From contig NVRM01000007.1 of the NCBI GenBank assembly GCA_002400885.1, positions 1-50,727 on the forward strand: a stretch of DNA of 50,727 bases, in the 5' to 3' direction. The position numbers and the translations under genes were made by a program. The notes under the pieces were generated by a model, which was not told the DNA's origin, did no database searches, and saw nothing but the letters and a program-made list of their open reading frames with translations. Positions 31,683 to 41,846 of this stretch are shown here, in pieces. The stretch's first letter is position 1. Each line of letters opens with the position of its first letter. The DNA comes from Flavobacteriaceae bacterium. GTDB lineage: Bacteria; Bacteroidota; Bacteroidia; Flavobacteriales; Flavobacteriaceae.

Positions 31683-33359
31683 TTAAGATAGTCCCGAAAT
31701 TACTCCATCATCATCTATGTTCATATGTTCAGAAGCTGGGACTGCAGGTAAACCTGGCATACGCATCATCTTACCTAAAATAGGAATTACAAATTTAGCT
31801 CCTGCAGCAATTTCGATCTCACGTACTGTGATGGTGAAATTCTCAGGTCTTCCTACTGCTGTTTCATTGTCTGAAAACGATTTTTGAGTTTTCGCCATAC
31901 ATATGGCAAAATCACTAAATCCTAAACGATCAATTCTACGTAAGTTTAATTTGGCTTTTTTATCATAATCTACATGTGTAGCACCGTAAATTTCCTTGGC
32001 AATAATTTCTATCTTATCCTTAATTGGAGATTTCCAATCATATAAAGGTTTAAAGTTAGTCGTGTTTTCCTCCACAACTTTCACTACAGCTTCCGCCAAT
32101 TTCTTAGTTCCTTTACCTCCTTTTGCCCATCCATCAGAAACCACCGCTTGCACTCCTAATTCATTACAGCGTTCTATCACGTATTCTATTTCTTCGTAAG
32201 AATCAGTAACAAATGCATTGATCGCTACTACAGGCTCAATATTAAATTTACGTATGTTTTCTATGTGTTTTTCCAAGTTACAGAATCCAGCACGTACAAA
32301 GGCAATATTAGGCGTATTAAATTCGTCTTTTCTAGCACCACCATGATGACGCAAAGCTCTAATCGTAGCTACTAGCACCACTGCTTTAGGGTTTAAACCT
32401 GCATGTGCACATTTAATGTTTAGAAATTTCTCTGCTCCTAAATCAGCACCAAAACCAGCTTCAGTTACTACGTATTTAGACAAAGATAATCCCATCTTAG
32501 TCGCAATAATAGAATTTGTTCCTTGGGCAATATTTGCAAAAGGACCACCGTGAATAATTGCAGGATTTTCTTCTAATGTTTGCACTAAATTAGGTTTAAT
32601 GGCATCTTTCAATAAAATAGCCATGGCATTTTCCGCTTTCAAATCGCGTGCAAAAATAGCTTTTTTATCCAATGTAAATCCAATAAAAATATCTCCTAAA
32701 CGCTGTTTCAAATCAGAAAAATCTGAAGCCATACACAAAATAGCCATTACTTCAGAAGCTGGAGTAATATTAAATCCATCCTCTCTAGGAACACCATTAG
32801 CTGTCCCACCTAAACCGATGGTAATTTGTCGTAATGCACGGTCATTCATATCAATAACACGTTTCCAAAATATAGTACGTGCATCAAGATTTAAATTCCC
32901 AACACTACTCTGAAGGTTATTATCTATTAAGGCAGACAATAGATTATTCGCTTTTTCGATGGCATTAAAATCACCTGTAAAATGCAAATTGATATCCTCC
33001 ATAGGTACTACCTGAGAATAACCACCCCCGGCAGCCCCTCCTTTAATCCCAAAAACAGGACCTAAAGAAGGTTCTCTTAACACCACTGTTGCTTGCTCTC
33101 CAATCGCGTTCAACCCTTCCGTTAAACCAATAGATATCGTGGTTTTACCTTCACCTGCTGGCGTAGGAGTTAAGGCTGTAACTAAAACTAAGTTGTTGTT
33201 TTTAATTTTTTCCTCATCAATCAAACTCAAAGGTAATTTGGCCTTATACTTACCGTACATTTCCAAATCATCCTCTTCAATATTCAACTTTTTTGCAATA
33301 TTTTTTATGTGAATTAACTCTTTATTTTGAGCTATTTCTATGTCACTCAGATACTTCAT
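31683..33359 (-). CDS. fhs: Formate--tetrahydrofolate ligase
   Basis: TPTPAGEGKTTISIGLTEGL, REPSLGPVFGIKGGAAGGGYSQVVPMEDINLHFTGD. Confidence 0.97.
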   Translation of the reverse strand: MKYLSDIEIAQNKELIHIKNIAKKLNIEEDDLEMYGKYKAKLPLSLIDEEKIKNNNLVLVTALTPTPAGEGKTTISIGLTEGLNAIGEQATVVLREPSLGPVFGIKGGAAGGGYSQVVPMEDINLHFTGDFNAIEKANNLLSALIDNNLQSSVGNLNLDARTIFWKRVIDMNDRALRQITIGLGGTANGVPREDGFNITPASEVMAILCMASDFSDLKQRLGDIFIGFTLDKKAIFARDLKAENAMAILLKDAIKPNLVQTLEENPAIIHGGPFANIAQGTNSIIATKMGLSLSKYVVTEAGFGADLGAEKFLNIKCAHAGLNPKAVVLVATIRALRHHGGARKDEFNTPNIAFVRAGFCNLEKHIENIRKFNIEPVVAINAFVTDSYEEIEYVIERCNELGVQAVVSDGWAKGGKGTKKLAEAVVKVVEENTTNFKPLYDWKSPIKDKIEIIAKEIYGATHVDYDKKAKLNLRRIDRLGFSDFAICMAKTQKSFSDNETAVGRPENFTITVREIEIAAGAKFVIPILGKMMRMPGLPAVPASEHMNIDDDGVISGLS

Positions 33360-33383
33360 AAATCCTGACTTTAATGATTTTTA

Positions 33384-33461
33384 TTAAATAACGGCGATAT
33401 GCTTCTCGGCAAACACTCTAGAATGCATTCTTACTTCCATAAAAGTAAGTTTTAAAAACAT
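33384..33461 (-). CDS. Candidate 25-aa upstream ORF in fhs leader (MFLKLTFMEVRMHSRVFAEKHIAVI)
   Basis: Starts 13 nt after a TATATTTG box (33475-33482); ends in TAATAA 24 nt before fhs ATG. Confidence 0.4.
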   Translation of the reverse strand: MFLKLTFMEVRMHSRVFAEKHIAVI

Positions 33462-33624
33462 AAAATCGCGACAACAAATATAGTGAAATCAACACTTGGA
33501 TTCATTATAAAATATTGCATAAGAAAATAAGGGGAGAAAAACACTAAAAGTATTGGCTTTTGTGGTCTGAAATCATATATTTGCACGTTTCTTACAAATT
33601 CAAGTTTTAATAAATAAGATTATA

Positions 33625-36615
33625 ATGCAAAACAAAGGACTTATCAAGTTATTCGCTATTCTGTTTGGAATAGTAAGTTTATACCAATTATCATTTACTT
33701 ATTTCACAAATGGTGTTGAGAATAAAGCAAAGATTTACGCAACCTCTCAAACGGAAGACGGTAAAGAATTAGCAAAATTAGAAAGAAAATATTTGGACTC
33801 AGTTTCGAATTTACCTATCATTGATTTAGGATTCTCTCAATTTAGCTACAACGAAATTAAAGATAAGTCTATCAATTTAGGGTTGGATTTAAAAGGAGGA
33901 ATCAACGCTATTTTACAAGTATCTGTAAAAGATATTTTGATTGGTTTATCTAACGAATCTAAAAACGCAACCTTTAATGAGGCTTTAGCAAAAGCTACAG
34001 CACTTCAAAAAAAGAGTAACGAAACATTTTTAGACTTATTCTTCCAAGAATTTGAAGAAGTAAGTGCTGGAAAGGTAAAGTTAAGTGATCCTAGCATATT
34101 TGGAAACAAATCATTGCGTGAGAAAATTAACTTTAAAATGTCAAACAACGAAGTGCAACCAATTATAGAAGCCGAAGTTACAGGATCTGTAAATACTGCT
34201 TTTGAGGTATTGCGTAGTCGTATTGACAAATTTGGAGTTACACAACCAAAGATTCAACGTATTGGACAATCTGGACGTATCTTAATTGAATTACCAGGAG
34301 CTAAAGATATTGAACGTGTTCAACGTTTATTACAAAGTACTGCCGAATTACAATTCTGGGAAGTGTTTACCAACCAAGAAATTCAAAACTTCTTATTCCA
34401 AGCAAATGGTGTTATTGAAGCTTCTGTAGCTCAAGAGGATGACACTATTCCAACTAAAAAAACAAAAGAAGAAGAATTAGAAGACTTATTAGGAGCTGAT
34501 ACAGATTCTACTTCGGTAACTAAAGTAAATAATTTATTTGCTGTATTCTCACCTAACTTCGCACAGAGCGCTGCACAGGTAAGTTCAATTATCGGAAATG
34601 CTGCCGTATCTGATACCGCAACAGTAAACAAATATCTTGCATTAAAAGAGGTAAGACATTTATTACCTAACGAGTTAAAATATGTAAAGTTTTTATGGGA
34701 TGCTAAATCATTCACTGGAACTTTAATTAATGGAGAAAAGAAAGACTTAATCAATTTGTACGCCATCAAATCTAACAGAGATGATGTAGCACCAATTGAA
34801 GGAGACGTAATCGATGATGCCTCTCAGACCTATGACCAATACGGTTCTAGTCCAGAAGTAAGCATGACTATGAATTCTGTAGGAACTAAATTATGGGCAA
34901 AAATGACCACTGAGAATTCAGGGAAGTTTGTAGCCGTTGTTTTAGATAACTATGTATACACTGCTCCACATGTAAATGACCCTATTACTACAGGACGTAC
35001 TTCTATCTCTGGAGGAAGCATGACTGTGACAGAAGCACAAGATATTGCAAACGTATTAAAAGCGGGTAAATTACCAGCTGCAGCACATATTATTCAATCA
35101 GAAGTTGTTGGACCATCATTGGGACAAGAAGCGATCGATAGTTCTTTATTATCATTTGCATTGGCCTTAGTACTGGTATTACTTTGGATGGTTTTCTATT
35201 ATGGTAAAGCTGGATTAATGGCCAACGTTGCCTTAGCCGTGAATTTACTATTCATCTTTGGTATCTTAACTTCTTTTGGAGCGGTATTAACATTGCCTGG
35301 TATTGCAGGGATTATCCTAACCATAGGTATGTCTGTAGATGCGAACGTAATTATATTTGAACGTATCAAGGAAGAATTAGCCAAAGGACGTGGATTATTA
35401 GAATCTATCTCACATGGTTTTAGTGTAAAAGGAGCCTTGTCTGCTATTATCGATGCAAATATCACCACCTTATTAACAGGGGTAATCTTATATTTATTTG
35501 GAACAGGACCTGTAAAAGGATTTGCTTATACTTTAATTGTAGGTATCATTACTTCTTTATTTACTGCTATTTTCATCACCCGTTTAATAATAGACTGGTA
35601 TGCAGCAAAAGGAAAGAAATTTACCTTCACTACAAATATCACTAAAACGTGGTTTAGAAACGTACATGTAGATTTCTTAAAGAAACGTAAAATTGCCTAT
35701 ATTTTATCAACGGTATTTATTCTTGCTGGTTTGGTATCTTTATTCACCAATAGTTTAAACTACGGTGTAGATTTCGTAGGTGGACGTACCTATGTAATAA
35801 AATTCGATAAAGTTATAAAGCCTACAGATGTATCTGATGCATTAAAAGGAGCTTTTGGAAGTTCTCCAGAAGTTAAAACCTACGGTGATGTAAGTCAATT
35901 AAAAATCACGACCAAATACAAAATCGACGAAGAAGGAAATAAGATTGATGATGAAGTAATGAACATACTTTACACCAACTTAAAACAATTCATGCCAGCA
36001 GGTACTGACTTAGCCACTTTCACAGGAGGTTTTGACGGACAGAAAATTGGTGTAATGAGTCGTATTAAAGTAGAACCAAGCATTGCCGATGATATTAAAA
36101 CATCTGCTAAATGGGCGGTCTTCGGATCTTTATTCTTTGTATTCTTATACATCTTATTCCGTTTCCGTAAATGGCAATACAGTTTAGGAGCCGTAGTTGC
36201 GGTATTCCACGATGTATTAGTCGTAATGGGAGTATTTAGTATCTTCTACAAAATCCTACCTTTCGATATGGAAATTGGTCAGTCATTTATTGCAGCCATC
36301 TTAACCGTAGTTGGATATTCATTGAATGATACGGTAGTTATCTTTGATAGAATTCGTGAATTTAGCGGATTGGATAATAAAGGAAACTTTGCAACGGTTG
36401 TAAATAAAGCCTTAAGTAGTACGTTAGGACGTACCATTAACACCTCATTAACTACCTTGGTAGTGCTATCAGCAATCTTCTTCTTTGGAGGAGACTCTAT
36501 CAAAGGATTTATGTTTGCATTGATTGTAGGAGTTGTTGTAGGTACCTACTCATCTTTATTTATTGCATCGCCTATTATGTACGATACCGTAAAGAAGATT
36601 ACCAAGAAGCAGTAA
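33625..36615 (+). CDS. secDF: Protein translocase subunit SecDF (fused)
   Basis: LGLDLKGGINAILQV (SecD), GMSVDANVIIFERIKEEL, FVGGRTYVIKF and VGYSLNDTVVIFDRIRE (SecF). Confidence 0.96.
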   Translation: MQNKGLIKLFAILFGIVSLYQLSFTYFTNGVENKAKIYATSQTEDGKELAKLERKYLDSVSNLPIIDLGFSQFSYNEIKDKSINLGLDLKGGINAILQVSVKDILIGLSNESKNATFNEALAKATALQKKSNETFLDLFFQEFEEVSAGKVKLSDPSIFGNKSLREKINFKMSNNEVQPIIEAEVTGSVNTAFEVLRSRIDKFGVTQPKIQRIGQSGRILIELPGAKDIERVQRLLQSTAELQFWEVFTNQEIQNFLFQANGVIEASVAQEDDTIPTKKTKEEELEDLLGADTDSTSVTKVNNLFAVFSPNFAQSAAQVSSIIGNAAVSDTATVNKYLALKEVRHLLPNELKYVKFLWDAKSFTGTLINGEKKDLINLYAIKSNRDDVAPIEGDVIDDASQTYDQYGSSPEVSMTMNSVGTKLWAKMTTENSGKFVAVVLDNYVYTAPHVNDPITTGRTSISGGSMTVTEAQDIANVLKAGKLPAAAHIIQSEVVGPSLGQEAIDSSLLSFALALVLVLLWMVFYYGKAGLMANVALAVNLLFIFGILTSFGAVLTLPGIAGIILTIGMSVDANVIIFERIKEELAKGRGLLESISHGFSVKGALSAIIDANITTLLTGVILYLFGTGPVKGFAYTLIVGIITSLFTAIFITRLIIDWYAAKGKKFTFTTNITKTWFRNVHVDFLKKRKIAYILSTVFILAGLVSLFTNSLNYGVDFVGGRTYVIKFDKVIKPTDVSDALKGAFGSSPEVKTYGDVSQLKITTKYKIDEEGNKIDDEVMNILYTNLKQFMPAGTDLATFTGGFDGQKIGVMSRIKVEPSIADDIKTSAKWAVFGSLFFVFLYILFRFRKWQYSLGAVVAVFHDVLVVMGVFSIFYKILPFDMEIGQSFIAAILTVVGYSLNDTVVIFDRIREFSGLDNKGNFATVVNKALSSTLGRTINTSLTTLVVLSAIFFFGGDSIKGFMFALIVGVVVGTYSSLFIASPIMYDTVKKITKKQ

Positions 36616-36638
36616 AAACATACACTTTATATAACAAT

Positions 36639-36667
36639 AACCGTTTTGATACATCAAGACGGTTTTT
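36639..36667 (+). terminator. Intrinsic terminator after secDF
   Basis: AACCGTTTTGAT-AC-ATCAAGACGGTT then TTT. Confidence 0.8.
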
Positions 36668-36746
36668 GTATTTCAAATTAGCAAGTATAGGTGGAATTCA
36701 TTTCCATCTTAACAATTGATTATTAACTTTGTAGCAAAGTCAGCAT

Positions 36747-37862
36747 ATGAGTATTATTAAACTTCACGATAAATATTTTAAACAGTACATTTCAGAGGAC
36801 AAGATCCAAGCTGTTGTAAAAAAAATGGCCCATGACATAGGGAGAGAATACCAGAACGAAACACCTATCTTTATAGGGATTTTAAATGGTTGCTTTATGT
36901 ATATGGCAGATTTCATTCGTGAATACCCCGGGAACTGTGAAGTTTCGTTTGTAAAACTAGCCTCATATACGGGTACCTCTTCCACTGGTGCTGTGAAGCA
37001 ATTAGTAGGAGTAAATCAAGATTTAGAAGGACGCATCGTCGTTATCTTAGAAGACATTATAGATACTGGGAATACCCTAGAAGAAATCTATAAAATATTT
37101 AGTGACAAAAAAGTAAAACAATTAAAAATTGCCACCTTATTCTTCAAACCGGATGTATTTAGAAAGGAATTACCGATAGACCACATTGGGATGTCAATTC
37201 CAGATAAATTCATCGTTGGTTATGGATTGGACTACGACAATCTAGGAAGAAATTTTGCGGCAATTTACCAACTAACAACAAAGCCTAAAATGAAAAACAT
37301 TGTATTATTTGGTCCTCCAGGAGTTGGAAAGGGAACTCAGGCGGCCATATTAAAAGCAAAGTATAACCTTGTCCATATATCGACAGGTGATATTTTCCGC
37401 GACCACATTAAACGACAGACCGAACTAGGAAAACTAGCACAATCTTTTATGGATTATGGTAATTTTGTACCAGACAACGTAACGATCGACATGCTACAAA
37501 CGGAAATCGAAAAAAGTCCAGATGCAAATGGATTTATTTTTGATGGTTTCCCAAGAACCCCTACCCAAGCAGTAGCTTTAGATAAATACTTAACGGACAA
37601 AGGAGAACACTTAAGCGGAATGGTAGCTTTAGAAGTACCAGAAGAAACGCTTGTAACACGTATTTTAGAGCGTGGAAAAACAAGTGGAAGACCTGATGAC
37701 CAAGACGAAGCAAAAATCAGACACCGTTTCCATGAATATCACACAAAAACAGAAATGTTAAAAGATTTCTATTCAGAACAACATAAATACTTTGGTATTA
37801 ATGGTGTAGGACTTGTAACTGATATTACAGCAAGACTGAGCGAGGTTATTGACAATCTTTAG
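36747..37862 (+). CDS. adk: Fused hypoxanthine phosphoribosyltransferase - adenylate kinase
   Basis: Residues 1-181 HPRT (VVILEDIIDTGNTLEEI); from Met182 (37290) Adk (IVLFGPPGVGKGTQAA, FIFDGFPRTPTQA, GRPDDQDEAKIRHR). Confidence 0.93.
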   Translation: MSIIKLHDKYFKQYISEDKIQAVVKKMAHDIGREYQNETPIFIGILNGCFMYMADFIREYPGNCEVSFVKLASYTGTSSTGAVKQLVGVNQDLEGRIVVILEDIIDTGNTLEEIYKIFSDKKVKQLKIATLFFKPDVFRKELPIDHIGMSIPDKFIVGYGLDYDNLGRNFAAIYQLTTKPKMKNIVLFGPPGVGKGTQAAILKAKYNLVHISTGDIFRDHIKRQTELGKLAQSFMDYGNFVPDNVTIDMLQTEIEKSPDANGFIFDGFPRTPTQAVALDKYLTDKGEHLSGMVALEVPEETLVTRILERGKTSGRPDDQDEAKIRHRFHEYHTKTEMLKDFYSEQHKYFGINGVGLVTDITARLSEVIDNL

Positions 37863-37880
37863 TTCTAAATCACATAATAT

Positions 37881-37923
37881 AAACTGTTTAATTGTACCTT
37901 TGTGCGATTAAACAGTTTTTTTT
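37881..37923 (+). terminator. Intrinsic terminator after hpt-adk with promoter box in its loop
   Basis: AAACTGTTTAA ... TTAAACAGTTT TTTTT; TACCTTTG at 37895-37902. Confidence 0.7.
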
Positions 37924-37935
37924 AATTTTAAGACA

Positions 37936-38928
37936 ATGACAGAAGGGAATTTTGTAGACTATATAAAAATACACGCATCTTCAGGACATGGAGGGCAAGG
38001 ATCAATGCACTTACACCGTGAGAAGTACATCGATAAAGGTGGACCAGATGGAGGAGATGGTGGTAGAGGTGGACATATTATTGTACGTGCCGAACCTAAT
38101 TCTTGGACATTATTTAACCTGAAATTTAAACAACACTTTAAAGCTGATCCAGGTGGTTCTGGAGGTAAATCTGAAAGTACAGGTAAACAAGGTAGCGATA
38201 TCTATATAGATGTACCTTTAGGAACTATTATCCGTGATGGAGATACGTTGGAAGTGATTTTTGAAATCACTAAAGAAAATTCAGAACAAATATTGTTACC
38301 TGGAGGAAAAGGAGGAAGAGGAAACGCTCACTTTAAATCACCTACAAATCAAACACCTAGGTACTCACAACCAGGAATTGAGGGACAAGAAGGGTGGTTT
38401 CAATTGGAATTAAAAGTATTAGCCGATGTAGGGTTGGTAGGATTTCCTAATGCAGGAAAATCTACTTTATTATCCGTACTAACTTCTGCAAAACCAAAAA
38501 TTGGTGATTATCCATTTACAACTTTAAAACCTAATTTAGGAATTGTAGAATACCGTGGATACAAGTCATTTATAATGGCCGATATCCCAGGTATTATAGA
38601 AGGAGCTGCTGAAGGAAAAGGCTTAGGTCATTACTTCTTAAGACATATAGAACGTAACTCTACCCTACTCTTTTTAATCCCTGCAGATAGCATGGATATC
38701 ATAAAAGAGTACAATATATTATTGAACGAACTTAAACAGCACAATCCAGAATTAATGGACAAGCAACGTTTATTAGCCATTTCTAAATGTGATTTATTAG
38801 ATGATGAATTACAAGAAGAAATAGCCAAAGAATTACCAGAAGGTATTGATACTATTTTTATCTCTTCAGCAATCAACAAAGGATTGGTGGAATTGAAAGA
38901 TAAATTATGGGCAACCTTAAATGATTAA
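37936..38928 (+). CDS. obgE: GTPase Obg
   Basis: Glycine-rich Obg N-terminal domain; [29 protein letters not shown]. Confidence 0.97.
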   Translation: MTEGNFVDYIKIHASSGHGGQGSMHLHREKYIDKGGPDGGDGGRGGHIIVRAEPNSWTLFNLKFKQHFKADPGGSGGKSESTGKQGSDIYIDVPLGTIIRDGDTLEVIFEITKENSEQILLPGGKGGRGNAHFKSPTNQTPRYSQPGIEGQEGWFQLELKVLADVGLVGFPNAGKSTLLSVLTSAKPKIGDYPFTTLKPNLGIVEYRGYKSFIMADIPGIIEGAAEGKGLGHYFLRHIERNSTLLFLIPADSMDIIKEYNILLNELKQHNPELMDKQRLLAISKCDLLDDELQEEIAKELPEGIDTIFISSAINKGLVELKDKLWATLND

Positions 38929-39398
38929 TTCTTTATAATTACAGGGAGTGTAAAAGTACTGGAAACAGGAATTGCACGCTTAATAGCAGGTTGAATTAAA
39001 GGTATACTATCCGCACATTGCAATAGCATACGTTTAATTTGACCTAATTTTTTGGCGTTTTTTGAAGCCAAAGGTAACAAGACCACCTCCCCCTTTTTAG
39101 AGATATGCAACTGGATGATTATTGTATCGTTCAAATCTTGAGAAGAAGAATAGTGAAAACCTGCAACACAATCTCTAATGTAATTCATCAGAATTTCCTG
39201 GGAACATTTCCATTGGGCTTCTTTAGAAGTACAAGTACTACAAACTGCATACATAGGATAGAAATCCACTTGTTTTAAATCAATGATTGTATCAAGTACT
39301 CTCGCATCAGAGATCGTTCTCGCTTGCTTATCATCGAAGTTATTACAGCTCCAAATACTACATAAAAAAAGGATAGATAAAAGGATTTTCTTTGGCAT
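38925..39398 (-). CDS. Hypothetical lipoprotein with TonB-C-like fold
   Basis: Lipobox-like [12 protein letters not shown]-terminal [19 protein letters not shown] resembles TonB C-terminal domain. Confidence 0.55.
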   Translation of the reverse strand: MPKKILLSILFLCSIWSCNNFDDKQARTISDARVLDTIIDLKQVDFYPMYAVCSTCTSKEAQWKCSQEILMNYIRDCVAGFHYSSSQDLNDTIIIQLHISKKGEVVLLPLASKNAKKLGQIKRMLLQCADSIPLIQPAIKRAIPVSSTFTLPVIIKN

Positions 39399-39474
39399 GC
39401 ATATTAATTTTCTATGTGAAAATACAACAAATAAAGCGAACGCTCAAGAAAAGCAAAACGAACTCATTAAATAA

Positions 39475-40332
39475 CTATACACCTGTGTTTTCCATTTTAG
39501 AAATATACATTGCAGGGGGCTCTCCAACTTTTTTACAAAAAGCCTTGGTAAAAGATTCTCTGGTTTTAAAACCGGCCTCCTCCGCCAATGCCTTACAGGT
39601 ATAATGAGACAACATAGGATTTAATTTTAATTGTTCAATGATATAACAAATACGTAAATCATTCAAATAAGCACTAAAATTAACACCTTTGCAATGGTTC
39701 ACTACTTTGGATAAGTAGGTAGAGTTTGTATGGAGTTTTTGAGCCAATGAAGTTAAGGTCATCGATTTTTCTAAAAACCCTTGTTCTTTCTCGAACTTCG
39801 TCAATAAAAAAGAAAGTATCTCCATTGTTTCATCAGAGATATGAACGCAACTTTTAGTGTTTTCTTGGACTAATTTCACCTTTCCCTTCCTTGCAATACT
39901 CAAAGAAGTTTTTTTAAAAAAAAGGATCTTTTTTCGAAATATAAACCAACTAAAAAGCACCGATAGTAGTAAGAAAAACAGGAAGGTGTTTCTCGTTTTT
40001 TGTTTCTCTAGCAGTATTACTTCATCCTCTATTTCCAGCAACAATAACTCTAAATCATCAAAATTTGACCTTTCAAAAACTAAACTACCTGATTGCGTTT
40101 TCTGTAATTTGGAAACCAATGAGTCATACTTAAACTTTAACGGACCATGTAAAACACGGCCTGACTTCGAAATAGAATCATGAAAAAACATACTAGCCAT
40201 CCCCTCCCCCATATTCCACCTCACGTCTAATGGGATAATAATTCTATGCGCTCTTGCAAACATCTCTGAACTCAATGTCAAAGTGAAACAAATAAGCACA
40301 AGAAAAAGACTCTTATTAAGATAGTGTGTCAA
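39475..40332 (-). CDS. Membrane-anchored AraC/XylS family regulator
   Basis: N-terminal signal/TM, second TM (TFLFFLLLSVLFSWFIF), C-terminal AraC HTH (LAQKLHTNSTYLSKVVNH...ALAEEAGFKTRESFTKAFCKKVGEPPAMY). Confidence 0.8.
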   Translation of the reverse strand: MTHYLNKSLFLVLICFTLTLSSEMFARAHRIIIPLDVRWNMGEGMASMFFHDSISKSGRVLHGPLKFKYDSLVSKLQKTQSGSLVFERSNFDDLELLLLEIEDEVILLEKQKTRNTFLFFLLLSVLFSWFIFRKKILFFKKTSLSIARKGKVKLVQENTKSCVHISDETMEILSFLLTKFEKEQGFLEKSMTLTSLAQKLHTNSTYLSKVVNHCKGVNFSAYLNDLRICYIIEQLKLNPMLSHYTCKALAEEAGFKTRESFTKAFCKKVGEPPAMYISKMENTGV

Positions 40333-40532
40333 GAAATATATGATTTGAATTAAGTGTTGAATCTTTTAAACAACATTAACAATAGACCGCCCACTATTAA
40401 CCGTTGCAAATATACACTCATTCTTTTGATTTTACGCATACCGTTATTTATTGAATTAGGAAAACCAACTCAAGGTGATTTCATTATCGTTATAACAGTC
40501 CTCCTCCACTCAGAACACAAGACATCTTTCTT

Positions 40533-41771
40533 TTAAATTTCCCCTTTTAAAAATAGTGTTTTTCTTATTATTTTTATGCGTTGTTTCGCATATTTAGTAA
40601 GCACTAAATCTTTACTTTCGAACCTTTCTATATATTTCACGTACAAATCAAAGGCTATTTTTTTATCCTTATAATAGGCCTCTGATGTTACTGCCCATTG
40701 GAATAAACCCTTATAAAACCGTGTTCCACTTTGATAGGACTTCTTAAAATATAGGATTGCTTCCTTCAATTTTCCTTCTTCCTGATAAATGGTAGCATAC
40801 AAAAATTGAGGAGCACTAAAATCCGGTTCCGCACCAAACAAGGCAATCATTAATATAAGCTTCGCCTGTTTAGGGTTTTTATTTTTGTGATATATATTTG
40901 CCAGTTTAAATGCATAGTCCATACTTGTCTTGTCCATACGAACAGCTTTCCCATAATACACCTGTGCACTGTCTAATTGGTTCATTTTTTCAAAACAAGC
41001 CCCTTTTAAACTACTAACGGTAGCATTTGAAAAACGCAGACTGTCCAGCATATTACAATACCGAATGCTCTCCTTATACCTTTTATGTTTGTACAAAAAG
41101 GAGGCCTTCATTTGTAAAAAATTTAAATGTGTTCTATTTAACGCTAGGCCTTTATCTATGAAAAGTTCTGTAGAATCTTTAAAACGTAAAAGCTTGTAAA
41201 ATTTAGCGAGTTCAAAAATACTTGAAATATGTGCTGAGTCTTTTTTAAAGGTTTCTAAAAACAATTCTCCCGAAGCATAAAAACGGCCTTGTTTCTTGAA
41301 TATTTTTGCTAAACGATACGAATAATACGGGTTTGACGGATCATTTTTAATCAGATATTGATACAGTTTAACAGCCTGTTTCTTTTTACGCGTACTGCTA
41401 TATAGTCGCGCCAACCGGCTTGCGACCATAAGGTTAGAAGAATCCTTTACAAACACCCCTTCGTACAAATTAATGGCTTCTTTAGCCATACCGGCTGCAT
41501 GATAACTTTGTGCTAATTTTAATTGGATAGCATCTATCGATCCTAATTCTAACGCTTTTTTATAATTGTAAATAGCCTTGTTATAATATCCAATTTGATG
41601 GTAAATCGCTGCTTTTTCCGTAAAACCCTTAAGTATAGGATGTTCATTTGCATTCAACTCCAATAAACGTGTTTTGTAATTACCTTGTTGATTTCCTTCA
41701 TAAATCTCAAGATCCTGGGACCAGGTATTTACACAACAGAAAATAAAAAAACAATAAAATATCTTTCTCAT
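40533..41771 (-). CDS. Tetratricopeptide repeat secreted protein
   Basis: Signal peptide; successive TPR units (YNKAIYNYKKALELGSIDAIQLKLAQSYHAAG...). Confidence 0.8.
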   Translation of the reverse strand: MRKIFYCFFIFCCVNTWSQDLEIYEGNQQGNYKTRLLELNANEHPILKGFTEKAAIYHQIGYYNKAIYNYKKALELGSIDAIQLKLAQSYHAAGMAKEAINLYEGVFVKDSSNLMVASRLARLYSSTRKKKQAVKLYQYLIKNDPSNPYYSYRLAKIFKKQGRFYASGELFLETFKKDSAHISSIFELAKFYKLLRFKDSTELFIDKGLALNRTHLNFLQMKASFLYKHKRYKESIRYCNMLDSLRFSNATVSSLKGACFEKMNQLDSAQVYYGKAVRMDKTSMDYAFKLANIYHKNKNPKQAKLILMIALFGAEPDFSAPQFLYATIYQEEGKLKEAILYFKKSYQSGTRFYKGLFQWAVTSEAYYKDKKIAFDLYVKYIERFESKDLVLTKYAKQRIKIIRKTLFLKGEI

Positions 41772-41846
41772 AATTTTTTCAATTAATCCTCCAAAAAAAA
41801 ACCCAAAATCAATGCTACTTATTTAGATTGATTTTGGGAGAAACAG

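Noticed and set aside
33387-33480. Tetrahydrofolate riboswitch upstream of fhs
   Set aside because: Leader is short and is mostly occupied by an ORF; no convincing THF aptamer structure seen
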